This document shows positions 42,902-51,054 of a DNA stretch of 64,000 nt, in pieces. Positions within the stretch are counted from its first letter, which is position 1; every line of letters begins with the position of its first letter. Position numbers and translations under genes: made by a program. Below the pieces are notes generated by a model. The model was not told where the DNA came from and searched no databases. It saw nothing but the letters and a program-made list of their open reading frames with translations. The stretch spans positions 62,001 to 126,000 of the forward strand of contig JBJKSB010000021.1 of assembly GCA_046704385.1 (NCBI GenBank), read 5' to 3'. The stretch comes from GH45 sp046704385 (GTDB lineage: Bacteria; Bacteroidota; Bacteroidia; Bacteroidales; SZUA-534).

Positions 42902-43802
42902 TTATTTTTTCCAAAATTTCTATTTTTTGAGAGGGATGGAACCATTGGATGCTTTTATCGCGATTCCAATAGGTCAGTTGCCGCTTGGCATAACGGCGTG
43001 AGTTTCGCTTGATTAAACGGATGGCTTCAGTCAGATTATATTCGTGGTTAAAATATCCAAACAGTTCTTTGTAACCAACAGTGTTCAATGAATTTAAATG
43101 CCTGTAATTGAAAAACTTTTTAGCTTCGTCAACCAGTCCTTGCTCAACCATGTGGTCAACCCTGTTGTCAATACGGGTATATAATTCTTTTCTGTCCATG
43201 GTTAAGCCAATCTGTATGGTTTTAAATGGCCTTTCCTTTTTAGGTTCGGTTCGTAAGGTTGAATATTTTTTACCAGTTAACCGATATACTTCCAGAGCTT
43301 TCAAAATTCGTTTCGGATTTTTTAAATCAGCTATATTGTAATATTCCGGGTCGATTTTTTTTAGCTCATTACGTAGATAATCAATACCCTCCGAATGTAA
43401 TAAATTTGTCAATTCATTTCTTACTTCGGGGTTGGCGGAGGGCAGGTCGTCAATTCCTTTTACAACAGCATCAATGTATAAGCCTGAACCCCCTGTCATT
43501 ACGGCGTATTTTTTTGTTTTGAAAATATGTTCCAGTTTTTTCAGAGCCTGAATCTCATATTCGCCCGATGAGAAATAATCGTGAATGGAAAGATTTCCGA
43601 TAAAGTGATGTTGTATTTTTGCTAATTGTTGCGGTTCCGGTACAGCTGTACCAATTTTCAATTCCCGGTACATTTGTCTAGAATCGCATGAAAGGATTTC
43701 TGTTTTTAATTCCTGCGCGATTTCAATGCTTAAATTTGTTTTTCCAATACCGGTTGGGCCTAAAATAATAACCAGTATATGCTCCGCCAGGGTTTGCGAC
43801 AT
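42891..43802 (-). CDS. miaA: tRNA dimethylallyltransferase
   Basis: MiaA adds a dimethylallyl group to A37 of tRNAs reading UNN codons. The 303-residue protein has the P-loop GPTGIGKT at 15-22, the SCDSRQMYRELKIGTAVP that binds tRNA, and GGSGLYIDAVVKGIDDLP. Length is typical. It sits in a long minus run: luxC-like, pRiA4b ORF-3 protein, miaA and then the sugar genes. Confidence 0.95.
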   Translation of the reverse strand: MSQTLAEHILVIILGPTGIGKTNLSIEIAQELKTEILSCDSRQMYRELKIGTAVPEPQQLAKIQHHFIGNLSIHDYFSSGEYEIQALKKLEHIFKTKKYAVMTGGSGLYIDAVVKGIDDLPSANPEVRNELTNLLHSEGIDYLRNELKKIDPEYYNIADLKNPKRILKALEVYRLTGKKYSTLRTEPKKERPFKTIQIGLTMDRKELYTRIDNRVDHMVEQGLVDEAKKFFNYRHLNSLNTVGYKELFGYFNHEYNLTEAIRLIKRNSRRYAKRQLTYWNRDKSIQWFHPSQKIEILEKIIEG

Positions 43803-43823
43803 TATCCTAAGATTTTTCCCGGG

Positions 43824-44330
43824 TTAAAATTCATCAGGATTAAAATCATCCAGATCTTCAGGAAGGTCCTCAAAGTCAAAATCTTCCTCTTCTATTTCAA
43901 ATTCCATATTTTCCAAAGTGTTTTCAGAATTAAATTGAGGTGGAACCGTACCTTCCAATCTTGAAACTGAAGGGAGTGTAACATTTGCTGGAGATTTAAT
44001 TACACGGGTGATGCTTCCAAAGAGTAATCGTTCATTAAAATAATCGAACACATATAAAATATGTTGATCTTTTTTTGAGAAAAAATCTTCAATTTTTGTT
44101 TCTGACATAATTTTAACCAATGAATCGCCTCCCATATCCATAAGCGTAATTTCATTCAGTTTTTCCCATTGATTATTCGACGTAAAAAAAGAAGCTAATT
44201 GAGCCTGGTCATAACCCATTGCTTCCTGAATAGCCAGATGCAACTGTTCAAATGTCTGATCATTTTTAATATTTACATCGAGGATAAATGTTTCTTCTTC
44301 GTCGGAAATAAACCGGAATGTATATATCAT
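43824..44330 (-). CDS. pRiA4b ORF-3 / IS1096 passenger-like protein with acidic tail
   Basis: The 168-residue protein fits the Bacteroidota version of the pRiA4b ORF-3 family (PF07929). The N-terminal half is a globular alpha/beta region (YTFRFISDEEETF, then AIQEAMGYDQAQLASFF), and residues 140-168 are a highly acidic tail (about 15 Asp/Glu). Function is unknown. Despite the name 'IS1096 passenger' there is no sign of a transposable element here. It lies between luxC-like and miaA genes, 5 and 21 bases apart. Confidence 0.75.
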   Translation of the reverse strand: MIYTFRFISDEEETFILDVNIKNDQTFEQLHLAIQEAMGYDQAQLASFFTSNNQWEKLNEITLMDMGGDSLVKIMSETKIEDFFSKKDQHILYVFDYFNERLLFGSITRVIKSPANVTLPSVSRLEGTVPPQFNSENTLENMEFEIEEEDFDFEDLPEDLDDFNPDEF

Positions 44331-44335
44331 AAATT

Positions 44336-45367
44336 TTATTTTAGATTTAACAAAAAATTCAGCGTGTCAACGTTATCTGCGTAATCCCATAACTCTGGTT
44401 GTTGTGCCTCACCCAAGCGATACGTATGAAAGCTCCAATTTGTTTTACTAACAGCACACTGAATTTTATGTTCATTGGCTTCAAAAAAAGTATCAACATC
44501 TGACAATTCCTTGTAATATATATAATTTATAACGGCGATAGGTGATGCCAGTTGACGATCTTCTTTGAGTAATACAAAACCATTATCAAGATGGGATACC
44601 CGGTTCATAGATAAAATCGTCTTTTGATAACTGTAATTATTTGCATATTTATTGTGCTGAATTACCGGGTTGTATTTTTCGAAGGCCAAAAGCATGGGTT
44701 CAAAAATGTAATTTACAGGTACTAGCAAATTAGAAACATTTCGGCAGCCTAATCCATAATAGGTAAAAATATCGTAACCAAGTCTTTCAAAATCCTCGTG
44801 GGTCTCAGCTCCTGTAATTATAGCAACCGAGTTGCGGTTTTTCCTGATAATGTTCGGATACTTGCTGAAATAATATTCGAAATACCTTGATGAATTGTCA
44901 CTTCCGGTAGCAATTATGGCATCAATGTCTTGCAGTGTATTTTCTACAAAGGAGATTCGTGAGTCAAAAGAGGTATCAATTTTTACCAGAATTTCTTTAA
45001 TAACTTTGTAAAGAATCTGGTCTTTGTATGATAATTTAGCTATGGCATTATTTCCTGAAACCAGGGTGCAAATCAAATCATGAAATCCAACCAGGGGAAT
45101 GTTGCCAGCCATAACAATGCCAATATTCTTTGCGGGGTTGGTTGATTTTTCGGTATAGTTGTTTAGCCAGGTTTCTATTTTTTCAGCTTGCAAGGCAAGC
45201 CCCAGACTTTTAAATGCTAATTGAATGGATTCCATGGTGAACCAGGGGTTTTGAATAATGGCTGAATTTATATCGCCATAATATGCTGAATGTTCTATTT
45301 TTTCAGCAGTAAGTAGCAATTCGCCACCCAATTTTGAATAAATATTTTTGGCTTTTTGAATATCCAT
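44336..45367 (-). CDS. LuxC-like acyl-CoA reductase
   Basis: The 343-residue protein belongs to the LuxC acyl-CoA reductase family in the aldehyde dehydrogenase superfamily. LuxC reduces acyl-CoA or acyl-enzyme to a fatty aldehyde with NADPH. The candidate catalytic Cys208 lies in YGLGCRNVS, and ATGSDNSSRYFEYYF is also a family mark. A LuxE-like gene is at 1156-2139, so the pair is in the same window though 42 kb apart. There is no LuxA, LuxB or LuxD here. The product is probably a fatty aldehyde or alcohol for lipids or pigment. Confidence 0.83.
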   Translation of the reverse strand: MDIQKAKNIYSKLGGELLLTAEKIEHSAYYGDINSAIIQNPWFTMESIQLAFKSLGLALQAEKIETWLNNYTEKSTNPAKNIGIVMAGNIPLVGFHDLICTLVSGNNAIAKLSYKDQILYKVIKEILVKIDTSFDSRISFVENTLQDIDAIIATGSDNSSRYFEYYFSKYPNIIRKNRNSVAIITGAETHEDFERLGYDIFTYYGLGCRNVSNLLVPVNYIFEPMLLAFEKYNPVIQHNKYANNYSYQKTILSMNRVSHLDNGFVLLKEDRQLASPIAVINYIYYKELSDVDTFFEANEHKIQCAVSKTNWSFHTYRLGEAQQPELWDYADNVDTLNFLLNLK

Positions 45368-45532
45368 TAACCTGATATAGTGTTAGCAAATTAACCAGAG
45401 GCTTTGATAAGAAAAAGCTAAATACTGCGTTGCGCTTGTCAGAAAAATATTCATTTACACAAGTTAAATTCCATTTTTTTTCTGACTTCGCAAGCCTTGT
45501 CCTTAGCCTTTTCTTGCAAAGACTAATTATAA

Positions 45533-45563
45533 AATGCCTGCAAATTAAATATTAACAGGCATT
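45533..45563 (-). terminator. Weak terminator-like hairpin
   Basis: AATGCCTG pairs with CAGGCATT around a 15-base AT-rich loop; the minus-strand side is followed by TTTTAT. It would end the CCC/DUF2752/sensor operon, 83 bases past its stop. The T run is poor. Confidence 0.45.
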
Positions 45564-45645
45564 CCTTACAAATGTATTTATTTTCTGATGAATCAAATCA
45601 AATTACTTTCAGATAATAATACTTAGATGTTACAAAACAAATGTA

Positions 45646-46017
45646 TTAGTGGGCAATGAAATCCCAGGGCATGGTTGAAAGTACGGTTCCGATAGCCCAT
45701 CCAACAATGGATAAATAAATGAGAATACCAATGAGCCATAATCCTCCTATTGATAATCCAATAATTCCGCAAACTCTACCGGCTTTTGCATTTTTGAATG
45801 ATTTTTCAGTATATTTTTCAGGTGTTGCGGCGTATTCTTTCAGGGCTTTATTTCCCAACACAAGAGCCAGTACACCTAAGGTAATTCCTACCAAACCGGC
45901 AGCCAGACAACAAAAACATACAATACTAATAATTCCCATCACTAAAACACCGGTTGAGTTAGGCAATTGCATCTGAACGGATTGTGATGAATTCTGAACA
46001 GTTTCTTGATTTTCCAT
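45646..46017 (-). CDS. CCC-motif membrane protein
   Basis: The 123-residue protein has two hydrophobic hairpins (about 24-55 and 83-115) with a CFCC cluster in the first. It resembles the CCC-motif membrane proteins of Bacteroidota; they often stand beside DUF2752 proteins, as here (6-base gap). The hydrophilic N-terminus is rich in Gln and Asn. Function unknown. Confidence 0.8.
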   Translation of the reverse strand: MENQETVQNSSQSVQMQLPNSTGVLVMGIISIVCFCCLAAGLVGITLGVLALVLGNKALKEYAATPEKYTEKSFKNAKAGRVCGIIGLSIGGLWLIGILIYLSIVGWAIGTVLSTMPWDFIAH

Positions 46018-46023
46018 AACAAG

Positions 46024-46362
46024 TTAATTTAGGGTTAGTTTTAATATAAAATTACCAACAATTAAGGTAACGCAAAAAATAAAAAGTACTTTAATTATAG
46101 TGGCACCATTTTTAAGACGAAACTTAATATGAATTAGTAACACGGTAAACATTAATAACAAAGGTATTAATGCGGGATATTCTTTAATGCTATCCAATAA
46201 ATTGCCCCTCAGTAAATCAATAATAGCGCGCTGAGATCCACAGCCAGGGCATTCAAATCCGAAATTTTTCTTATAAAAACAGGGGCGGCTGTGTTGTTCA
46301 AGCCAGTTGGCTATTTTTGAAATAAAATTTATTTGATAAAAAATTTCAAAGTGGGAAATCAC
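46024..46362 (-). CDS. DUF2752 membrane protein
   Basis: The 112-residue protein has the CPGCGSQRA motif of DUF2752 and two membrane segments toward the C-terminus. The cysteines could bind metal or be redox active; the role is unknown. The ATG overlaps the stop of the sensor gene by four bases (ATGA), so the three genes form one translational unit. Confidence 0.85.
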   Translation of the reverse strand: MISHFEIFYQINFISKIANWLEQHSRPCFYKKNFGFECPGCGSQRAIIDLLRGNLLDSIKEYPALIPLLLMFTVLLIHIKFRLKNGATIIKVLFIFCVTLIVGNFILKLTLN

Positions 46363-48350
46363 TGTAGTTTCAACTTACATGACTCAAGTTCTCTTTCCAG
46401 CAATTTTTGTTCGGTAATCTCAACAACCAGATCAATTACTTTATTTAATTCACCCATTTTACTTTTGAATGGGGTATAGGTATGGCGGAACCATAATTCA
46501 CCATCAACAGTAATTAAATTGGTGACCATGCTGCCACTTTCGCCCATATGCAGGTTCGACCAAATATCGAGGTATTCGTTTTGCATAGCGTTGCTGGCGG
46601 CAAAAATTTCCTGGAATGATTTTCCAACCAGGCTTCCGGCTTCATAATTAATTTTGGCCAGGAAGTTATCACTAATTGACATAATATTGCCATGCTTGTC
46701 TATTTCAATAGTACCCAGCGTATTATTAATGGCATCAATGGTATTCATCATTTCCATCTCACGGCGCGCGGCTTCTTCCTGGGTGGCCTGAAGTTCTTCC
46801 ATATTTTGTCTTAGCTCTTCCTCCTGTGATGATAACTCATCTCCACGCAATTTTGATTCTTCAAGTAAATTTTTTGTTTGCTCATTAATACGGACATTCG
46901 AGATGGTTGAGGCAATATTTTCACCCAGGGTCGAAATAAAATCAATCTGATATTGTTGGAACTCTTTAAATGAGGCCATTTCAATAACCCCTAATACCTG
47001 TTCGTTTATAACCAATGGAACCAGCAACAAGTAATCGGGTTCAGCAGTACCTAAGCCCGAGGTAATTTTAATATAGTCTTCAGGTATTTCTTTCAGGTAA
47101 ACCGGGAGTTTTTCAAATGCGCAACGACCAACAAGTCCTTCTTTGAGCTCAAAATTCTTTTTCAGGTATTTTTCGCGGCCATAGGCTATGGCAGCTTTCA
47201 TTTCAAAAAACTTTTCGGTATCATCAACCTCATTTAAAATATACATAGCACCCTGGTTAGCTTCCAGATAATCAACCAGGTTATTCATAACATTTTTGGC
47301 CAGGTTGTCCATGTTATCGCTGTTTTGCCTTAGAATATCTCCAAAATCAGCCAGCCCTTTGGTAACCCAATTCCGGATTTTATCTTCTTCTGCTCTTGCT
47401 TTATTCTCATCCTCTGCTTTTTTCAGATTTGCACGCATTTCAATAAGCGCATTTCCAAGAATATCTTCTTCGCTTAATGCTTCAAATTTAGAATCGTATT
47501 TGCCTTCACCTATTTCAACTGCAAACTGTGAGGTTTTTAGCATGTTTTCGATATACAGGTTAAGAGCATCTCCCATATCCCCAATTTCATCGTTATTAGT
47601 AACGAGTTTTTCTTTTGGCAGAACTCCTCTGGTCATCGTAAGAAGAAATCCTTTTAGTTTTTGCATGGGTGAAACAATACTCCGGCTGGTTAAGAATCCC
47701 ACAACCAAAACAAAAAGTGAAATTAATAATGCCAATAGTATTACAACGTGTTGAAACCGCGTAAACGATTTGCTCATTTCTGTATTGATAGCTTCTGATT
47801 CACTATCAATTTTTTCTTTTAATTTTGAAATGGATGCTAACACCTCCTGTGTGGTGACAATAACTTCTCCGCCTTCTTCAACCATAGGGTTAACCTCAAT
47901 AAGTACCATAAAATCATCATAACTTTCAAAACTGTTAAGTTTGTCCATAATGGTCTTATGAGCAGCAAATAATTTTGTTTCAATTGTATTAAAAATAGAG
48001 TCTATTTGCTGTTTTGATACAGTATCCCAGTTTTCTGATACTTTTTTTATTTCTTCTTCCAGTTTCGGAAATTCAACTTGATGTATATCCTGCAACTTTT
48101 TTTTGTCTGGTGTGTCCGATTGTTTATCAATAAAAACCCAGTTTTTTACCAGCGATTGCGAATTGGTTATCATCGCAATTAGCTCTTGTAACTTTGCCGA
48201 TGAAGGATTGTAAATGGAGATTATTTTGGAATTAAGTTCTTGATTTTGATTTAAAGATGAATATATAAATATACCATTTATCATGGTTGCAAATAACAAT
48301 ACTCCAAATCCAACAACTAGTTTTTGTGTAATTGTAAAACGGGCCTTCAT
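46359..48350 (-). CDS. HAMP-GAF-PAS sensor protein without a recognisable output domain
   Basis: The 663-residue protein has an N-terminal membrane helix (about 10-30), an extracytoplasmic four-helix-like region to about 200, a second membrane helix (about 202-225), a HAMP linker (225-290), a GAF domain (about 330-490), a coiled coil (490-545) and a PAS domain (545-650, ending EITEQKL). No histidine kinase, cyclase or chemotaxis signalling domain follows. Output must come from a partner. Its stop overlaps the DUF2752 start by four bases, so the three are produced together. Confidence 0.8.
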   Translation of the reverse strand: MKARFTITQKLVVGFGVLLFATMINGIFIYSSLNQNQELNSKIISIYNPSSAKLQELIAMITNSQSLVKNWVFIDKQSDTPDKKKLQDIHQVEFPKLEEEIKKVSENWDTVSKQQIDSIFNTIETKLFAAHKTIMDKLNSFESYDDFMVLIEVNPMVEEGGEVIVTTQEVLASISKLKEKIDSESEAINTEMSKSFTRFQHVVILLALLISLFVLVVGFLTSRSIVSPMQKLKGFLLTMTRGVLPKEKLVTNNDEIGDMGDALNLYIENMLKTSQFAVEIGEGKYDSKFEALSEEDILGNALIEMRANLKKAEDENKARAEEDKIRNWVTKGLADFGDILRQNSDNMDNLAKNVMNNLVDYLEANQGAMYILNEVDDTEKFFEMKAAIAYGREKYLKKNFELKEGLVGRCAFEKLPVYLKEIPEDYIKITSGLGTAEPDYLLLVPLVINEQVLGVIEMASFKEFQQYQIDFISTLGENIASTISNVRINEQTKNLLEESKLRGDELSSQEEELRQNMEELQATQEEAARREMEMMNTIDAINNTLGTIEIDKHGNIMSISDNFLAKINYEAGSLVGKSFQEIFAASNAMQNEYLDIWSNLHMGESGSMVTNLITVDGELWFRHTYTPFKSKMGELNKVIDLVVEITEQKLLERELESCKLKLQ

Positions 48351-48475
48351 TTTATATTACTTTTTTTTAATTTGCACTTACGCATTTACCTAATTTCATT
48401 AATTGGTGAAGATAATTATTTATTGGCAAAACTATATTCAAAATCCTAATTTTTTAAACTATTCTGCCTATGATG

Positions 48476-50158
48476 TTAAAAATGATTTATATATCCAATA
48501 TGAATTTTACCTTCGTTTAATAACCATTTGTCAGTGCCCTTCTTACCTATTGCATAGGATACCGATAAAATACCGGCTTTTGTTTCAATACTTGTTCCAA
48601 ATCCCAGTGCCTGACGAAATGTGTTCACATATATTTCATTCTTTGGTTCATTAAAAAAGCCGGCATCATAAAAGGGAAATACATAGGATGAACTTCCGAT
48701 AAAATACCTGAATTCCATGTTGATATAGCTGTAGCTTTTAGTATAAACCGATCGTTCATTAAAACCTCTGATGCTTTTAATACCACCCAGTCTGTAAAGG
48801 TTGTTTATTTTTAATGAATCATTAATCATCATACCCGAATGATTTCCTATGAACAGGGTATTATTTAATATGGGAATAGCAAAGCTGAAGGTTGAGATGC
48901 TTTCGTACATATTGGTCTTGCTGGTTTGGTTTTCAGTATTTGATTGTATGAAGTTACCGGAAAATAATTGCAGGTCGGCCGACCATCCTTTCCGAGGCAT
49001 TAAAGGATTATCCATTAGTGAAAAGGAGTACCCTAACCCGTATAAATTGCTTTTTGAAGAAATTAAACCGGCGGAAATATTCTGGCTTATTGATGATCCC
49101 GACCATTTGCCGTTAAGTGTAATTTCTCCGGCTCCAGCCATGGGCATGCTGAATCCTATCCTCATATCGGTATTGCTAAAAGTGGTATCTTGTTTATCGA
49201 GATTTCCATAAAAAAGGATGCCAACCGGAAGCTTGTACAGAAATGGTATTTTCAATCTGGTCTCAAGCTGTTGAGACTGGTTTCCCGGTTTTTGCCAATC
49301 GAATTCAATATTTTCATTTTGTTTAAAAATATTGTTTAATGATAAGGTGATGTTGCCGGTCACCATAGTTTTATTCTGAGTGCCGGGTTGTAAACCAACC
49401 ATGCCCGTAAATGAATTTTGATAAATGTGTTTTAGCCTGACTTTAACAAAGGCTTTATTTTCTGATAGATAAGTACAGGCTGAGTCTAGTAAAAAAAGGC
49501 CGCTTTGATTTATCCTCTTTTTTATTTTTTGTACCGTCGCGGGACTATAGGGTTTATTAGCTACAATTCCGGTTTGTCTGGCCAGATAATGATATGAAAT
49601 TTGATCAGGAACCATAGATTTAATGCTATCGAATTTTACCATCTGTTCAGGAATTACCGAATAAATCACTGTAGCCATTTGATTATTAAAAGTATATTCT
49701 TTTTCAAGGTGTGCGTAAGAATAACCCATATTAATAACCTGGTTTAAAATATTTTGATCCAGTAAATTAATAGTTTGTGGAGTAATTGATTTTGGAATTA
49801 GATAAGTTTCAGACAGGTCATGGAACATCGCGTTTTCGACAACTGTTTTTTTTAAATGGTAGGCTAAACCACAATGCATATAAAGAGTTAATGTAGTATT
49901 TTGATTCTTAAAGCTATCAATAGAAAATGCCAGGTAACCATTATTGAAATGCAGGGTTTTTAAATATTGGGAGATGAAGTGAATGGAAGAATTCGAAAGT
50001 GAACCTTTTGCCTTATCAATTTTTAATCCGGGATTGTAATCGGTATAAATATAGTTTATGGTTTTGACTGATTGTGCTTTACCGGTAAACATTAGCACAT
50101 TTAATAAAAAAAGAAAAGTAAAAAACCGGTTGAAGAATATGTTGGACTTATGTTTCAT
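48476..50158 (-). CDS. BamA/TamA (Omp85) family outer-membrane protein
   Basis: The 560-residue protein has a signal peptide (1-29, ending GKAQ), POTRA-like repeats in its first half and a barrel in the second. The Omp85 loop-6 motif reads GIKSIRGFNERS, and the C-terminus ends in aromatic NHF. It is shorter than BamA and closer to TamA or two-partner secretion-type proteins. It lies alone on the minus strand; no cargo gene is next to it. Role in export or assembly at the outer membrane. Confidence 0.78.
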   Translation of the reverse strand: MKHKSNIFFNRFFTFLFLLNVLMFTGKAQSVKTINYIYTDYNPGLKIDKAKGSLSNSSIHFISQYLKTLHFNNGYLAFSIDSFKNQNTTLTLYMHCGLAYHLKKTVVENAMFHDLSETYLIPKSITPQTINLLDQNILNQVINMGYSYAHLEKEYTFNNQMATVIYSVIPEQMVKFDSIKSMVPDQISYHYLARQTGIVANKPYSPATVQKIKKRINQSGLFLLDSACTYLSENKAFVKVRLKHIYQNSFTGMVGLQPGTQNKTMVTGNITLSLNNIFKQNENIEFDWQKPGNQSQQLETRLKIPFLYKLPVGILFYGNLDKQDTTFSNTDMRIGFSMPMAGAGEITLNGKWSGSSISQNISAGLISSKSNLYGLGYSFSLMDNPLMPRKGWSADLQLFSGNFIQSNTENQTSKTNMYESISTFSFAIPILNNTLFIGNHSGMMINDSLKINNLYRLGGIKSIRGFNERSVYTKSYSYINMEFRYFIGSSSYVFPFYDAGFFNEPKNEIYVNTFRQALGFGTSIETKAGILSVSYAIGKKGTDKWLLNEGKIHIGYINHF

Positions 50159-50184
50159 GTCCTGTAAAATTACCGGTTTTCCTG

Positions 50185-50928
50185 CTACTGATTCATAAAC
50201 CCTTGTTTTTTCAGGGTTTCAAGAAAAGATTTAGAGAAATGGATATTATCTTCCCTTTTGTAACGTTTGTCTGTGAATATTTGGGCCAGGTTATCAGTCT
50301 GATTTTCTTCAATTAGCTTGTGGGTTAAGGAAAGGCTTTCTTTTTCAGCGAAAATTTCATCTATTTGTTCAGGACTGTAATCCTGGTAAGTTTCATTATG
50401 TATTACACCGTTAAGTGGTATTCTGTCAGTTAATTCGGGATTTTCATCGGGATAACCAGCAACAATAGCTGTTACCGGGATTACACCTTTAGGCAGGTTA
50501 AGTAATTCAATGATTTTATCGGCCATGTAAGTTGTTGTACCCAGGTAGCATATTCCCAAACCATTTTTTTCTGCTTCAAGGGTCACATTCTGACTGGCTA
50601 AAACAGCATCAATGGTAGCATTATACAACCATAGGAAATTATCATAACCGGGTACGGCATGGCGCTGCTGGCACCATTTGTTAAAACGGTTAATATCGGC
50701 ACAAAAAGTGATGTGAACAGGAGCCTCCAGAACCATTTTTTGTTTAAAATGAGCCTCCCATAGTTTTTTTCTCAATTCTTCATTGCGGGTAATTATTATA
50801 CTGTATACTTGCATATTGCCGGTGTTTGATGCCCGGGTTCCTGCCAAAAGAATTTTATCCAGCAATTCCTGGTTTATGGGTTCGGGTTTGAATTTTCTAA
50901 TGCTGCGGTGGTTAAATATTGTATTCAT
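50185..50928 (-). CDS. Nitroreductase family protein
   Basis: The 247-residue protein (start at 50928, MNTIFNHRSIRKF) is an FMN-binding nitroreductase/NADPH oxidoreductase. The FMN contact RSIRKFKPEP and the TRASNTGNMQVYSII segment match the NfsA/Frp-like group, with a long C-terminal extension. The 26 residues readable upstream of the ATG are hydrophobic and not conserved. It reduces nitro compounds or quinones; natural substrate unknown. It is divergent from the O-antigen ligase gene. Confidence 0.85.
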   Translation of the reverse strand: MNTIFNHRSIRKFKPEPINQELLDKILLAGTRASNTGNMQVYSIIITRNEELRKKLWEAHFKQKMVLEAPVHITFCADINRFNKWCQQRHAVPGYDNFLWLYNATIDAVLASQNVTLEAEKNGLGICYLGTTTYMADKIIELLNLPKGVIPVTAIVAGYPDENPELTDRIPLNGVIHNETYQDYSPEQIDEIFAEKESLSLTHKLIEENQTDNLAQIFTDKRYKREDNIHFSKSFLETLKKQGFMNQ

Positions 50929-50939
50929 TGTTTTTGTTG

Positions 50940-50968
50940 TAAAAGTAAGGATTAAAAAAATAACACAA
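50940..50968 (-). promoter_or_regulatory. Possible promoter of the nitroreductase gene
   Basis: On the minus strand TTG (50968-50966), an 18-base spacer and TACTTTTA (50947-50940), one mismatch from the consensus. Transcription would begin near 50934. Confidence 0.35.
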
Positions 50969-50969
50969 T

Positions 50970-50985
50970 ATGTTACGAATAACAT
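50970..50985. promoter_or_regulatory. 16-base palindrome in the nitroreductase/ligase divergent region
   Basis: ATGTTA, 4 bases, TAACAT is a perfect inverted repeat. Its centre is about 43 bases before the predicted nitroreductase transcript start, where Crp/Fnr-type activators bind. It could be an operator; no factor is identified. Confidence 0.4.
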
Positions 50986-51054
50986 AATATTACTATTACT
51001 TTGCAATTTGTATTTTTTGAAGCAATCTTTAAATAAATAACCTCATTATTAGTA

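Noticed and set aside
43824..44330. Mobile element suggested by the 'IS1096 passenger' family name
   Set aside because: No transposase, inverted repeats or target duplication nearby; the gene is in a housekeeping operon.
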